From Wenyingzhuangia aestuarii (lineage in GTDB: Bacteria; Bacteroidota; Bacteroidia; Flavobacteriales; Flavobacteriaceae), in assembly GCF_011927765.1 (NCBI RefSeq), contig NZ_JAATJG010000006.1, positions 1 through 64,000 on the forward strand: a stretch of DNA of 64,000 bases. Direction: 5' to 3'. Made by a program: the position numbers and the translations under genes. This document shows positions 26,874-37,206 of this stretch, piece after piece (position 1 is the first letter of the stretch; each line of letters begins with the position of its first letter). The notes below the pieces were generated by a model. It made no database searches and had not been told where the DNA came from. It worked only from the letters and a program-made list of their open reading frames with translations.

Positions 26874-27695
26874 TTATTGTTTAGATGTGTTTTTAAACTG
26901 TAAGGGAGTTAGATGGGTATGTCTTTTAAAATATTTTACAAAATGAGAAACATCTTTAAAGTTTAAATTATAGGCAATCTCTCCAACCGATTTATTGGTA
27001 TAGATCAACAAGCGTTTAATTTCTTGTACCATGTAAAAAGCAATGATTTGAGAAGCTGTTTTTCCTTGCTTTTTCTTACAGAGCTGATTTAAATTTTGTG
27101 AAGACACATGTAGTTGGTCTGCATAATAAGAAACATTGTTAATTAAATGTTCTCCTAACAAATGAATAAACTGCTGAACTTTATCATTACTTGTTCCTTC
27201 CATTTGTTCTGTGGGTGCTGTATGGGTTAGAATTTTAATCAATAAAGATTTTAGCATTCCTTCTATCACTTCAATAGGGGTCTCTTTGATCTTTATTTCT
27301 TTGGTCAACATTTTAAAAAGCCCATCAATAGTTTTGTCTTTTTGCAACAAGTCTATTTTTTGATGTTCTCCTAGTTTTAAAAGTTGTGAATTGATGTGCT
27401 TGTCTAAGGTTTTTTCTAAAAATCCTTCTTTAATAATAATCACATAACCTTTTGGAACTGTTGTAATTTCCCAATGATGCACTTCTTCTTTACGAACCAT
27501 AAACACCACAGGAGGATGAATCTCATAACTATTTAAATCCATATGATGATAACCACTCCCCTTGGTGAAATAAACAATTTCTAGGTATTTATTATGTCTG
27601 TGTGGTTGGGTATACCTTTTATTCACATCAAAACGTTCTATTTTGATGTTTTCTAGGGCTGTAATTTTAGTATAAGTGGTAATGGAAGAATTCAA
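26874..27695 (-). CDS. AraC-family transcriptional regulator
   Basis: A 273-residue regulator with an N-terminal cupin-like sensor domain (VNKRYTQPHRHNKYLEIV, His-rich) and a C-terminal AraC helix-turn-helix pair: LHVSSQNLNQLCKK and VGEIAYNLNFKDVSHFVKY. It probably controls the flanking receptor genes. The 27696-27969 region between it and the divergent receptor holds the promoters. Confidence 0.9.
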   Translation of the reverse strand: MNSSITTYTKITALENIKIERFDVNKRYTQPHRHNKYLEIVYFTKGSGYHHMDLNSYEIHPPVVFMVRKEEVHHWEITTVPKGYVIIIKEGFLEKTLDKHINSQLLKLGEHQKIDLLQKDKTIDGLFKMLTKEIKIKETPIEVIEGMLKSLLIKILTHTAPTEQMEGTSNDKVQQFIHLLGEHLINNVSYYADQLHVSSQNLNQLCKKKQGKTASQIIAFYMVQEIKRLLIYTNKSVGEIAYNLNFKDVSHFVKYFKRHTHLTPLQFKNTSKQ

Positions 27696-27905
27696 TAGCT
27701 GTTTGTTTTATGCGGTATTCACAAAAATAAGTATTGTTACAACATACTTTTTTTGTTTTTAGATAGTGTATGACTTTATAAATCTACAAGGGTTTAATAC
27801 AATTATTGAATTAACTATTTATTTATAGCCTTAAATTCATCTATAATTCTAAATTTCATTGTTTTCTTTACTAAAATCACACTATTGATAATAAATCTAA
27901 ATAAG

Positions 27906-27937
27906 TTTTGCTATATCAAAAACAGTAAATACATTTG
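27906..27937 (+). promoter_or_regulatory. Promoter of the TonB siderophore receptor operon
   Basis: TTTTG at 27906-27910 and TACATTTG at 27930-27937 are spaced by exactly 19 nt, matching the Bacteroidota sigma-A consensus TTTG-N19-TAnnTTTG. The ATG at 27970 is 32 nt after the second box. Confidence 0.75.
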
Positions 27938-27969
27938 CGTTGTTTTAAACTAATCTAAATAACAATAGA

Positions 27970-30309
27970 ATGAAGAAACTACTATTATTGTCAATAATAC
28001 TCTTGGCAACTGTAAACATTTATGCACAAAAAGGAAATATTAAAGGAAAAATAAGCTCTAAAGAAGGAGTTATACTAGCCTATGCAAACATTAGCATAAA
28101 GGGTACCAATTACAAAGCCTTCAGTAATCAATCAGGAGCATATGTAATCAATAATATTGATACAGGTGATTATACCTTGCTTGTGAAATTTATAGGATAC
28201 AAACCTGTTTCTAAAAAAATAAAAATTCAACCTAACCAAACTACAATCACAAATATTTTACTAACAGAAAATCAAGAAAAGTTAAAAGAAGTAGTAATTA
28301 ACGGACATAAAAATATTTATACAACCAAGACTCCTTCAGAAAGTTTACGATTAAAAACACCTTTAATTAAGATTCCACAAAACATACAAATTGTAAATAA
28401 AGAATTGATTAGTGATCAAGCTTCTTTTACAATGATGGATGGAATCACACGTAACGTGAGTGGTGCTCAAATGATAGAACATTGGGGTAGTTTTTCTCGT
28501 ATAAATATGCGTGGTTTTAGAATTGCTCCTATGAGAAACGGAATGAACTTGACCACATCTTGGGGGCCATTGGCAGAAGACATGAGCATAGTAGAACGTG
28601 TAGAGTTTGTAAAAGGACCGGCTGCATATATGCTTGCTTCAGGGGAACCTGGTGGTTTTTATAATGTAGTCACTAAAAAACCTAGTAGTAATAGAGTTGC
28701 CGAAGTAAATTTTGCTGCAGGAAGCTTTAATACATTTAGAGGTGCTATAGATTATGGTAACACCCTTGTAGATGGAAAACTACAATACAGAGTTAATTTT
28801 ATGAAAAGTACACAAGGTTCTCATCGTGATTTTGAAAAAACGGACAGAACTGCTTTTGCTCCCTCTTTAAAATATTTATTTACAGATAATACCTCTTTAT
28901 CAGCAGAATATATTTATCAAAAAGTAAAAATGCCTTATGGAGGAGCGTATGTCTTTGGTCCAGCATCTGCAGGATTTGCAAGTTTAGATAGAGATTTTAC
29001 AGCAATTGAAGAAGATTTTCAAGAAACAGATATGAAAGAAAGTCAATTCTTTACCAACTTTACTCATAAATTCAATAACAATTGGGAACTTCAAGCTCAA
29101 TATTCAAACTTAAACTACAAACAAGAAGGAATGTCTCCTTGGGCTGTATGGGGTAGCGTAAAAGAAAATGGTGATTTGACAAGATATGTAAGTAGTGCAG
29201 ATGCTTTAATAGTAGTGGATGCCACTCAATTATTTGTAAATGGAAGTTTTAACACAGGTAATATCAGTCATAAAATATTAGCGGGTGTTGATTATAACAA
29301 TAAAATTTCTTGGCACGATTGGAGTCAATCCGCTGTAATAGATGTTACTCCTTTTAATATTTACAATCCTGTATATGGTAACGCTGTTTTTCCAGATTTT
29401 GATAGAAGCAAAAGCATAAAAGAAAGAGATGGTTTGGTTAAATATACAGCGCTTACTAAAGGATATTATTTACAAGACGAAATTGGGTTCTTTCAAGATA
29501 GGTTAAGACTTTCTTTAGCGGGTAGATATACAGATGCTGACATAACTCAAGGGGCAACAGAAAATAAAGGATCTCTATTTACACCTAGAGTGGGTCTTAG
29601 TTATGATATTTTATCAGACTTTACCGTTTATGGATTGTATGATCAAGCTTTTAAACCACAAACAGGGGCTAGCAAAACCAATGAAACTTTTGATGCAGAA
29701 ATAGCAACAGATATTGAAGGTGGTCTTAAAAAAACTTGGTTTAATGGAAAATTGAATACCTCTCTAACAGTATTTCAAATTACAAAAGACAATATTTTAG
29801 TTACCGATCCTACAGATGCTAATTTCTCTATTCAACTAGGTCAAGTACAATCCAAAGGATTAGAATTTGATTTGCAAGGACAAATTACTCCTGAATTAAA
29901 TGTTGTATTCAACTACGCTAACACTAATGTTGAAATAACCAAAGACTCTGATCCTTTAAAGGTAGGGACTAAAGTGGCAGGGCATTCTAAACATATTACA
30001 AACGGTTGGTTCAATTATAATTTTAATGCGGCTACAAAGTTAAAAGGTTTCGGATTGTCATTAGGATATCAATACTTGGTAGATCGTTCTTCTTGGGCAT
30101 GGGCAACAGATGGAGAAGACTCTATATTACCCGATTACTTTAGATTAGATGGTGGAATTTCTTGGAAAAATGATAAGGTGAACGTAAGATTAAATGTAAA
30201 CAACCTTTTAAACAAATACCTGTACTCTGGAGCTGGATATGGCGATTATTTATACTGGCAAACAGAACCTGGTACCAATGCAAAATTATCTATTGCTTAT
30301 AAATTTTAA
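27970..30309 (+). CDS. TonB-dependent siderophore-type receptor
   Basis: A 779-residue outer-membrane receptor. The signal peptide (residues 1-20, ending in AQ) is followed by a carboxypeptidase-like repeat (KGNIKGKISSKEGVILAYAN), the plug domain (IPQNIQIVNKELISDQAS and RINMRGFR) and a barrel ending in aromatic YKF. The pattern is that of ferrichrome/ferrioxamine-type uptake (FhuA/FoxA-like). A PepSY membrane protein and DUF3325/DUF3649 genes follow, a common set for siderophore iron release. Ligand identity is inferred. Confidence 0.9.
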   Translation: MKKLLLLSIILLATVNIYAQKGNIKGKISSKEGVILAYANISIKGTNYKAFSNQSGAYVINNIDTGDYTLLVKFIGYKPVSKKIKIQPNQTTITNILLTENQEKLKEVVINGHKNIYTTKTPSESLRLKTPLIKIPQNIQIVNKELISDQASFTMMDGITRNVSGAQMIEHWGSFSRINMRGFRIAPMRNGMNLTTSWGPLAEDMSIVERVEFVKGPAAYMLASGEPGGFYNVVTKKPSSNRVAEVNFAAGSFNTFRGAIDYGNTLVDGKLQYRVNFMKSTQGSHRDFEKTDRTAFAPSLKYLFTDNTSLSAEYIYQKVKMPYGGAYVFGPASAGFASLDRDFTAIEEDFQETDMKESQFFTNFTHKFNNNWELQAQYSNLNYKQEGMSPWAVWGSVKENGDLTRYVSSADALIVVDATQLFVNGSFNTGNISHKILAGVDYNNKISWHDWSQSAVIDVTPFNIYNPVYGNAVFPDFDRSKSIKERDGLVKYTALTKGYYLQDEIGFFQDRLRLSLAGRYTDADITQGATENKGSLFTPRVGLSYDILSDFTVYGLYDQAFKPQTGASKTNETFDAEIATDIEGGLKKTWFNGKLNTSLTVFQITKDNILVTDPTDANFSIQLGQVQSKGLEFDLQGQITPELNVVFNYANTNVEITKDSDPLKVGTKVAGHSKHITNGWFNYNFNAATKLKGFGLSLGYQYLVDRSSWAWATDGEDSILPDYFRLDGGISWKNDKVNVRLNVNNLLNKYLYSGAGYGDYLYWQTEPGTNAKLSIAYKF

Positions 30310-30331
30310 CAAACCGATCAATAAATAAAAC

Positions 30332-31048
30332 ATGAAAAATATATTATTAACATTAAGTATAGTCCTGTTTGCGTGTACTAAAAGTTTTGCCCATTACTTA
30401 TGGATAGAAACTAAAGCTAAAGGAAAAACAGGGAAATCTCAAGAAGTAAAAGTCTATTTTGGTGAATACACCTATGGGGTTCAAGAAAAAGTAAACGAAG
30501 AGGCTTTTCAAAAAGTAGCAAATTTTACGCTATGGGCTGTAGATGCTCAAGGAGTTAAAAAAGCTTTAAAAACAAGCCCTAAAGAAAATTATTATTTGGC
30601 TGAATTTACTCCCAAAACCAAAGGTACCTATACCTTAATTTTAGACAATAACAATATTGATGTAATTGACTATACAAAGTACGATTTTGGAATTTTTAAA
30701 ACACATTATCATTCTATAGCCAAAGTACAAGTAGGAAAAAACAAAACTGCAACGTCAACTTTAAATTCTGAAGGGATTACAGTAAAAGAAGTTCCTACTG
30801 AAACAGGTAAAATTAAACTACAAGTACTTTATAAAAATAAAGTATTGGCTAAAAACAAAGTAGATATTTATGTATCCGATTTATGGAGTAAATCTTTAAC
30901 TACTGATGAGCAAGGTTTTGTTTCTTTTAAATTGCCTTGGAAAACCCAATATGTTATAGAAACAACTTATAAAGAAAAAACACCAGGAACCTATCATCAA
31001 AAAGAATATGAATTTGTTTGGCACTGCGTAACCTATACAATTCAATAA
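30332..31048 (+). CDS. DUF4198 domain protein, periplasmic
   Basis: A 238-residue exported protein: signal peptide to about residue 20, then HYLWIETKAKGKTGKSQEVK and FGEYTYGVQEKV, the start of the DUF4198 domain, with a beta-rich C terminus. Members sit beside metal-uptake receptors and may bind metals in the periplasm. It is 22 nt downstream of the siderophore receptor gene, so probably co-transcribed. The function is inferred from context. Confidence 0.82.
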   Translation: MKNILLTLSIVLFACTKSFAHYLWIETKAKGKTGKSQEVKVYFGEYTYGVQEKVNEEAFQKVANFTLWAVDAQGVKKALKTSPKENYYLAEFTPKTKGTYTLILDNNNIDVIDYTKYDFGIFKTHYHSIAKVQVGKNKTATSTLNSEGITVKEVPTETGKIKLQVLYKNKVLAKNKVDIYVSDLWSKSLTTDEQGFVSFKLPWKTQYVIETTYKEKTPGTYHQKEYEFVWHCVTYTIQ

Positions 31049-31066
31049 GCTAAAAAACCAACTAGT

Positions 31067-31100
31067 AACAACTCCAAGTAGTTAACTACTTGGAGTTGTT
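31067..31100 (+). terminator. Perfect 34-nt palindrome, likely terminator or attenuator
   Basis: AACAACTCCAAGTAGTT followed by its exact complement, then TTTTAATTTTTT on the plus strand. It lies between the DUF4198 gene and the membrane genes, so it may lower or split expression of the downstream part of the operon. Confidence 0.75.
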
Positions 31101-31117
31101 TTAATTTTTTATAGATC

Positions 31118-31450
31118 ATGATTTCTATTATTCTTATTTTATTCTTTTTCAGTTTTTATATACTCTACGCAACATCTAAAAGAATGAGTATAACAAATAC
31201 ATTAGGTTTTGAAATCTTTGTAAACAAATATTCCTCCATTTCAAAACCAATTGTTTTATTGCTATTGGGAATTGCCTTTCTCTTAGCCATCAATCAATTA
31301 GGAGCTGTAGTGGGAATACTCGTGGGCTCTATTTCTTTAATGACACTAGGAAGTTTAATTGTGCTTTTAACTCCTTTAAAGCTCATCAACTACAAAAGCA
31401 TCATTTTTGTTTTTGTATTCCTATTTATTGCCGAACAATTAACCTTCTAA
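31118..31450 (+). CDS. DUF3325-like small membrane protein of the iron block
   Basis: A 110-residue protein with three to four predicted helices. Its pattern (AINQLGAVVGILVG followed by SLMTLGSLIVLL) recalls DUF3325 proteins of siderophore-uptake operons. The assignment rests mostly on context: it precedes a DUF3649-like gene and a PepSY gene, the same trio seen in other bacteria. Exact function is unknown. Confidence 0.6.
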   Translation: MISIILILFFFSFYILYATSKRMSITNTLGFEIFVNKYSSISKPIVLLLLGIAFLLAINQLGAVVGILVGSISLMTLGSLIVLLTPLKLINYKSIIFVFVFLFIAEQLTF

Positions 31451-31453
31451 AAC

Positions 31454-31756
31454 ATGCCTGCAAATCCTAAATACTTAACAAGCAGCAACTGGCAAAAATT
31501 CGCAAAAATTTCTGCGGGATTTATTGGTGGCTATATGGTCGCTGTCAGTTTTCATTTAGCTTTAAGCTATTGGATCTATACTGTTAACGTAATTATTACT
31601 TCTGTATTCACCACCTTTATACTTTGGTCTTTTTTAATGATTCTATCATTCTTAGCCAAAAACGGTTGGAAAGTTTGGGCAATCTACCTAGGCATTACGC
31701 TGTTTTTATCAACTATTATTTACGTTAGTAAAATTTACCATCCTATCCATTTGTAA
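31454..31756 (+). CDS. DUF3649-like small membrane protein of the iron block
   Basis: A 100-residue protein with three predicted helices: SAGFIGGYMVAVSFHLAL then VNVIITSVFTTFILWSF, then a C-terminal helix. The Gly-Gly-Tyr turn of the first helix and the FLAKNGWKVWAI segment resemble DUF3649 proteins, which occur with PepSY membrane proteins in siderophore loci. It is 3 nt after the previous stop and 2 nt before the PepSY gene. Confidence 0.6.
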   Translation: MPANPKYLTSSNWQKFAKISAGFIGGYMVAVSFHLALSYWIYTVNVIITSVFTTFILWSFLMILSFLAKNGWKVWAIYLGITLFLSTIIYVSKIYHPIHL

Positions 31757-31758
31757 TC

Positions 31759-33300
31759 ATGAACAAAAGAAACTATAACATCCTATTTCACACCCATACG
31801 GTTAGCGGAATTGTCATTAGTGTGGTTTTATATATTATCTTTTTTGCAGGCTCTTTTTCCTTTTTTAAGGATGAAATCATCAACTGGGAAAGAAACGAAT
31901 CTGCTACTAGAAGTAATGATATTCATTTAGATGTAGATACCGCTTTAGATAGTTTAGACAAAACATATTCTTTATTTGGTAGAGATATTTCTATAGAAAA
32001 ACATACCATGGAAAACCGTGTAAATGTTTCTCTAAAGCCTTCTAAAGATTCCCTAGCAACTAGCCAGGCAAAAAGCGCTCACTTTTTTTATTTAGATACA
32101 CAAAATTATACCACACACAGCTATGTAGACTCCTACTCTCTTGGAGAGTTTTTATATAGATTGCATTTTTTAGCTCAAATTAAATACCCTGTTGGTTATT
32201 ACCTTTCTGGATTTACTGCTTTCTTTTTTCTATTTGCCATACTCACAGGTTTGTGGATACATTGGAAAAAAATAATTTCTAATTTTCATGTTTTTAGACC
32301 TTGGGCCAAATTAAAATCTATGTGGACAGATGCCCATACAGCCTTAGGAATGATTGGTTTGCCTTTTCAGTTTGTCTATGCAGTAACAGGAACTTTTTTT
32401 ATGATTAAGTTATTGGTTGTAGCTCCCAATATAATGGTGCTTTACAACGGTGATAAACAACAATTATTTAAAGATTTAGAATACACACCTACTAGCTATA
32501 ATTTTCACCATCAACCTACAAAAGAAATTTTAAACATTGATGCTTGTATGTTAAAAGTAAAGCAAAAGTGGAACGGTTTAGAAATTAACAAAGTATACAT
32601 TCACAACTATGGAGATCGAAATATGCACGTTTCTGTAGAAGGTATTTTACCTTATAAAGAAGCTTTTACGGGGATTGCTCAAATGACATTTGATGCAAAT
32701 GGAACACTCATAAGCGAAAAATCTCCCCAAAAAGCATCTTATTTAGAAAGTGTTAAAAACATTCTTTATCGAATTCACTTTGGAGATTATGGAGGCTATT
32801 TTCTAAAAATAATTAGCTTTTTATTGGGACTACTTTCTTGTTTTGTGATTATTTCGGGAGTAATGATTTGGCTAACGGCTAGAAAGAAAAAGAATATTCC
32901 GGAACAAAAAAGACGTTTTAATGCCAAAGTGGTTTTAATTTATTTAGCTGTTTGTTTAAGCATGTATCCCATCACCGCTTTATCTTTTATAGCTGTGAAA
33001 GTCTTTGCACAACACATGAGTCAATCTTTTATCTATGCTTTTTACTTTATAGGTTGGTTGATTTTTACGGTGTATTTTATCATTAAGAAAGATCTTTATT
33101 ACATCAATAAATGGACTTTAAAACTAGGAAGTTATATAGGTTTGTGCATTCCTATTACCAATGGATTTGTTACAGGTAACTGGTTTTGGACAAGCTTTAA
33201 ACAACAACAATTTCAACTTTTCTTTATCGATTTCTTTTGGATTTGTTTGTCCATTTTAACCTTGTGGATTTCTTTTAAAATTAAAAGAAAAGACCATTAA
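31759..33300 (+). CDS. PepSY-domain iron-regulated membrane protein
   Basis: A 513-residue inner-membrane protein with an N-terminal helix (about residues 15-35), a periplasmic PepSY-type region, and further helices (LYRLHFLAQIKYPVGYYLSG, WMDAH-like H residues in WTDAHTALGMIG, then a C-terminal four-helix bundle). Such proteins reduce ferric siderophores or assist iron release. It ends the iron operon. The stop is followed by a hairpin terminator. Confidence 0.85.
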   Translation: MNKRNYNILFHTHTVSGIVISVVLYIIFFAGSFSFFKDEIINWERNESATRSNDIHLDVDTALDSLDKTYSLFGRDISIEKHTMENRVNVSLKPSKDSLATSQAKSAHFFYLDTQNYTTHSYVDSYSLGEFLYRLHFLAQIKYPVGYYLSGFTAFFFLFAILTGLWIHWKKIISNFHVFRPWAKLKSMWTDAHTALGMIGLPFQFVYAVTGTFFMIKLLVVAPNIMVLYNGDKQQLFKDLEYTPTSYNFHHQPTKEILNIDACMLKVKQKWNGLEINKVYIHNYGDRNMHVSVEGILPYKEAFTGIAQMTFDANGTLISEKSPQKASYLESVKNILYRIHFGDYGGYFLKIISFLLGLLSCFVIISGVMIWLTARKKKNIPEQKRRFNAKVVLIYLAVCLSMYPITALSFIAVKVFAQHMSQSFIYAFYFIGWLIFTVYFIIKKDLYYINKWTLKLGSYIGLCIPITNGFVTGNWFWTSFKQQQFQLFFIDFFWICLSILTLWISFKIKRKDH

Positions 33301-33310
33301 TTTAATAAGT

Positions 33311-33339
33311 AGCAATACTGTTTATTTAGCAGTATTGCT
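33311..33339. terminator. Bidirectional terminator between the PepSY gene and the DUF748 gene
   Basis: AGCAATACTG and CAGTATTGCT are paired with a 9-nt loop. The stop codon of the minus-strand gene at 33322 lies within the loop. Confidence 0.75.
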
Positions 33340-34413
33340 TTCTTTAATTACTTCTTCATAATCAATCGTATCATCTACTTTATTTTTAAAAGCTTCTATC
33401 CAAGCATTGCGAACAATATTTCCTACTGTTTGCCAAACTTGCGTATCTACATTGCTTAAATCTCCCTCCAAAGGAATTTTAGAAGCCACTACTTTATTGC
33501 TTTGATTTCTAAAAACAAATTGTACAAAACCTACAAATCCTTCCCACAGTGAGTTTATAAACGAATCTTCTTTACCTATTAGTTTGGTTTGTTTGATTAA
33601 AGGTTTCATATATCCTTTTAAATAACTATCGGCAATAACTATTTCGCTGTACAGGTTTAGATTTCCTTTTTCAAAATCGATATTTGCGTAGTGTTTGGTA
33701 AAATCGTTAAAGGCTGTTAAATCTATATCGGTAAATTCCATAGCAATATCTACATCGGGAATTTCTTTAATCAAATCTAAACCTCCTTTTATTTTTAAGT
33801 TTCCGTTTCCGATAGAAGTTCCTGTAACTGTTAAGGTAGAAGGTAATTTACCGGTACCATTAACTACATTTCTTAAATTAGTGGCTAACAGTTCTATCTT
33901 ATTGATATGCAAATCAATTTTAGGATCCGAAGTTAATTCGGCAAAGGTGATGGTTCCTCCAGAAATCTTTAATCGGTTAATGTCTATGGGAATAATACGG
34001 GTTAAAGCTTTGGTCCAATCTTCCTCATCAACTTGGGTAGCAGGCTGTTTTTCTTGATCTTCTTTTACAATGTTTATTTTAGGCTGATGTAACGCTACTT
34101 CGGCCACAATTTTACCGTGTAATAAAGATTTCCAATGAATAGAAATATCGTTTTGAGGCAAATCTAAAAAGGGAAGTTCTGAATTTGCTTTGCTGCTTTT
34201 TAACACAAAACCATCTAATTGATAAGCTCCTCTGTAAAGTGAAATTCCTACATTTTCTACTGAACCTGTATAACCAGGCACACTAGTAGCTAATACTTTA
34301 TTGATGTAATCTTTGGCAAGATAAGGAAGTGCTATTCTTAAAGAAATTAACAGCACTAAAATTAGAGTAGGAAGAATGATTCTTTTCTTTTTGTAAAAGG
34401 GTTCACGAGACAT
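33322..34413 (-). CDS. AsmA/DUF748-like membrane-associated protein
   Basis: A protein of about 363 residues with one N-terminal helix (residues 10-30) and a long periplasmic beta-rich region: LYRGAYQLDGFVL, IHWKSLLHGKIVAEVAL and LTVTGTSIGNGNLKIKGGLD recall DUF748/AsmA-type proteins linked to outer-membrane lipid transport. I use the ATG at 34413 (MSREPF); an ATG two codons upstream (34419) is possible. The function is inferred from the fold. Confidence 0.7.
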   Translation of the reverse strand: MSREPFYKKKRIILPTLILVLLISLRIALPYLAKDYINKVLATSVPGYTGSVENVGISLYRGAYQLDGFVLKSSKANSELPFLDLPQNDISIHWKSLLHGKIVAEVALHQPKINIVKEDQEKQPATQVDEEDWTKALTRIIPIDINRLKISGGTITFAELTSDPKIDLHINKIELLATNLRNVVNGTGKLPSTLTVTGTSIGNGNLKIKGGLDLIKEIPDVDIAMEFTDIDLTAFNDFTKHYANIDFEKGNLNLYSEIVIADSYLKGYMKPLIKQTKLIGKEDSFINSLWEGFVGFVQFVFRNQSNKVVASKIPLEGDLSNVDTQVWQTVGNIVRNAWIEAFKNKVDDTIDYEEVIKESNTAK

Positions 34414-34507
34414 AAGCATTTATTTAAAGGTTAAAATTACATCTTAGGTTTTATCCTTTTAGCGAGCTCCATCAACTTCTATTTTGATTTGCATCAACTT
34501 CATAAAA

Positions 34508-34537
34508 AAAAGGTCAGCTACTACAGCTGACCTTTTT
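34508..34537 (-). terminator. Terminator of lon
   Basis: AAAGGTCAGCT / AGCTGACCTTT stem with loop ACTAC and a T run, 21 nt past the lon stop. Confidence 0.85.
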
Positions 34538-34557
34538 TATTGAACTATTTGGAATTC

Positions 34558-37017
34558 TTAAGCCTCGGCTTTTACCGTTGCTTTTTTTACTTTTTGTTTA
34601 GTCAAAGCAATATCAATCACTTCTTTCATTTCTGTTACATAATGAAACTTTAAACCTTTGATATAAGATTCTTTAATCTCTTCAATATCTTTTCTGTTGG
34701 CCTCACACAAAATAATTTCTTTAATATTTGCTCTTTTAGCCGCTAGTATTTTTTCTTTAATTCCCCCCACAGGTAACACTTTACCACGTAAAGTAATTTC
34801 ACCCGTCATGGCTATTTTAGATTTTACTTTGCGTTGTGTAAACGTAGAAACCAAAGAAGTTAACATGGTAATCCCTGCACTTGGTCCATCTTTAGGAGTG
34901 GCTCCTTCTGGTACGTGAATGTGTACTTTGTTTTCGTCTAAAGTTTTTTGTTTAATTCCAAAAGTTTCTGCGTTTGCTTTGATGTATTCCAAAGCAATAG
35001 TAGCAGACTCTTTCATTACATTTCCTAAGTTTCCTGTAATAGACAATCCTTTTCCTTTAGAAAGAATAGATTCTATAAACAAGATATCTCCTCCAACACT
35101 GGTCCAAGCCAAACCTGTAACAACTCCCGCAACATCGTTGTTTTCGTATTTGTCACGTTCCATTCTAGCAGGTCCTAAAATGGTTTTAATCTGATCGTCT
35201 GTTAACACAACTTCGTACTCCTCTTCCATGGCAATAGATTTAGCTGCAAATCGAACCAATTTAGCGATTACTTTTTCTAGGTTACGAACTCCAGATTCTC
35301 TAGTATATCCCGTTACAATTAACTCTAATTGTGCTTTTCCAATTTTTAAATGCGAAGCTTTTAAACCGTGCTCTTTTAATTGTTTTGGCAATAAGTGTCT
35401 CTTGGCAATTTCCATTTTTTCTTCAATGGTATATCCAGACACATTAATCATTTCCATACGATCTCTTAAAGCCCAAGGAATGTCTCCAATGCTGTTTGCT
35501 GTTGCAATAAACATCACTTTAGATAAATCGTAACCAATTTCTAAAAAGTTGTCATAAAACTCAGAGTTTTGCTCTGGATCTAAAACTTCTAACATAGCCG
35601 ATGCAGGATCTCCTTGCATTCCCGATGCCATTTTATCAATTTCATCTAAAACAAAAACAGGATTGTTGGTTCCCGCTTTTTTAATGTTCTGAATCAATCT
35701 ACCCGGCATAGCTCCAATATAGGTTTTACGGTGTCCTCTAATTTCAGATTCATCACGCAAACCACCCAAAGCCATACGCACATATTTTCTACCCAAAGCT
35801 TCTGCTATGGATTTTCCTAAAGAAGTTTTTCCTACTCCTGGAGGTCCATACAAACAAATAATAGGTGATTTCATATCTCCTTTTAGCTTTAAGACCGCTA
35901 AATGTTCTATGATTCTTTCTTTTACTTTTTCCAATCCAAAATGATCGCGTTCTAAAACTTCTTGCGCTTCTTTTAGGTTGAATTTATCTTTGGTAAAAGT
36001 ATTCCATGGCAATTCTAACAACAACTCTAAATAGTTACGTTGTATAGCATATTCTGGCATTTGAGGATTCAATCGCTTCATTCTTGCAATTTCCTTCTCA
36101 AAAGTTTCTTTTACATCTTTAGACCATTTTTTCTTTTTGGCTTTTACAATCAATTCCTGAACTTCTGCCTCATGAGAGTTTCCTCCCAATTCTTCTTGAA
36201 TGGTTTTTAATTGCTGATGTAAATAATATTCACGCTGTTGCTGATCTAAATCAACTCTAGTTTTGTTCTGAATATCGTTACGCAATTCCAAACGTTGCAA
36301 TTCTGTATTTAGTTTGGTTAAGGTAGCAATAGCTCTGTCTTTTAAACTATCTATTTCTAACAATTCTTGTTTTTCCTCTACCGTTAAATCTATATTAGAA
36401 GAAATAAAGTTGATTAAAAATGAATTGCTCTGAATGTTTTTAATAGCAAAGGTTCCTTCTGTTGGAATGTTTGGATTTTCTTCTATAACGTTTAAAGCTG
36501 TTTCTTTAACCGTTTGAATAATCTCATTAAATTCCTCTGTATTTTCTACAAATACATCGTCAATAACCTCTATCGCTTTGGCTTTGATGTAAGGCTCTTC
36601 TTGAACCATACGCTCTAACTTCATGCGTTTTTTACCCTGAATAATTACCGTAGTATTTCCATCAGGCATGGTTAACACACGTAAAATTTGGGCTACTACT
36701 CCGGTGTGATAAATTTCATCATAAGAAGGGTTTTTATTGGCAGGATCTTTTTGCGCAACAATTCCTAAGATTTTATCTCCTTTGTTTACTTCTTTAATCA
36801 AAGCAATGGCTTTGTCTCTAGTAGCCGTAATTGGAATTACCACTCCCGGAAACAAGACTGTATTTCTTAAAGGTAAAATGGGCAATACCTCTGGCACCAA
36901 TTCCTTGTTCATTTCCTCTTCATCTTCTGGACTTAATAATGGAATTAAATCAGAATCTTCATCTATCATACTGTGCATAGACATTGTGTCTATTTTTATA
37001 TTTTTATATCTACTCAT
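34558..37017 (-). CDS. lon: ATP-dependent protease Lon
   Basis: An 819-residue AAA+ serine protease that degrades misfolded and regulatory proteins. The N-terminal substrate-binding domain ([14 protein letters not shown]), Walker [13 protein letters not shown], Walker [11 protein letters not shown], and the catalytic Ser in PKDGPSAG with the partner Lys in the [13 protein letters not shown] segment are all seen. It starts at the ATG at 37017. The 183-nt gap to the divergent cysteine desulfurase gene contains the promoters. Confidence 0.97.
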   Translation of the reverse strand: MSRYKNIKIDTMSMHSMIDEDSDLIPLLSPEDEEEMNKELVPEVLPILPLRNTVLFPGVVIPITATRDKAIALIKEVNKGDKILGIVAQKDPANKNPSYDEIYHTGVVAQILRVLTMPDGNTTVIIQGKKRMKLERMVQEEPYIKAKAIEVIDDVFVENTEEFNEIIQTVKETALNVIEENPNIPTEGTFAIKNIQSNSFLINFISSNIDLTVEEKQELLEIDSLKDRAIATLTKLNTELQRLELRNDIQNKTRVDLDQQQREYYLHQQLKTIQEELGGNSHEAEVQELIVKAKKKKWSKDVKETFEKEIARMKRLNPQMPEYAIQRNYLELLLELPWNTFTKDKFNLKEAQEVLERDHFGLEKVKERIIEHLAVLKLKGDMKSPIICLYGPPGVGKTSLGKSIAEALGRKYVRMALGGLRDESEIRGHRKTYIGAMPGRLIQNIKKAGTNNPVFVLDEIDKMASGMQGDPASAMLEVLDPEQNSEFYDNFLEIGYDLSKVMFIATANSIGDIPWALRDRMEMINVSGYTIEEKMEIAKRHLLPKQLKEHGLKASHLKIGKAQLELIVTGYTRESGVRNLEKVIAKLVRFAAKSIAMEEEYEVVLTDDQIKTILGPARMERDKYENNDVAGVVTGLAWTSVGGDILFIESILSKGKGLSITGNLGNVMKESATIALEYIKANAETFGIKQKTLDENKVHIHVPEGATPKDGPSAGITMLTSLVSTFTQRKVKSKIAMTGEITLRGKVLPVGGIKEKILAAKRANIKEIILCEANRKDIEEIKESYIKGLKFHYVTEMKEVIDIALTKQKVKKATVKAEA

Positions 37018-37193
37018 AAGTTCTATATATTGTCAATATGACACCTTAAACGTATTCTTTGATTGCAAAGGATTACAAATGTAAAGAAAAACAGGTGTTT
37101 ATAAATCACTATAGATGATTAAGTCAAGGATAGTGCCATAGCTACAAAACTGACAAATTGTAAATTGTGCCTAGTTTATTAAGTTGAGAACCT

Positions 37194-37201
37194 TATTTTT
37201 G
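37194..37201 (+). promoter_or_regulatory. Possible -7 promoter element of the cysteine desulfurase gene
   Basis: TATTTTTG, matching TAnnTTTG, ends 5 nt before the ATG at 37207, so the transcript may have almost no 5' leader. No TTTG is found at the ideal distance upstream. Confidence 0.4.
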
Positions 37202-37206
37202 TGGCT

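Noticed and set aside
34919-35533. Open frames of 91 and 101 residues opposite lon
   Set aside because: They are antisense shadows of a conserved gene and carry no domain pattern or plausible start signal.
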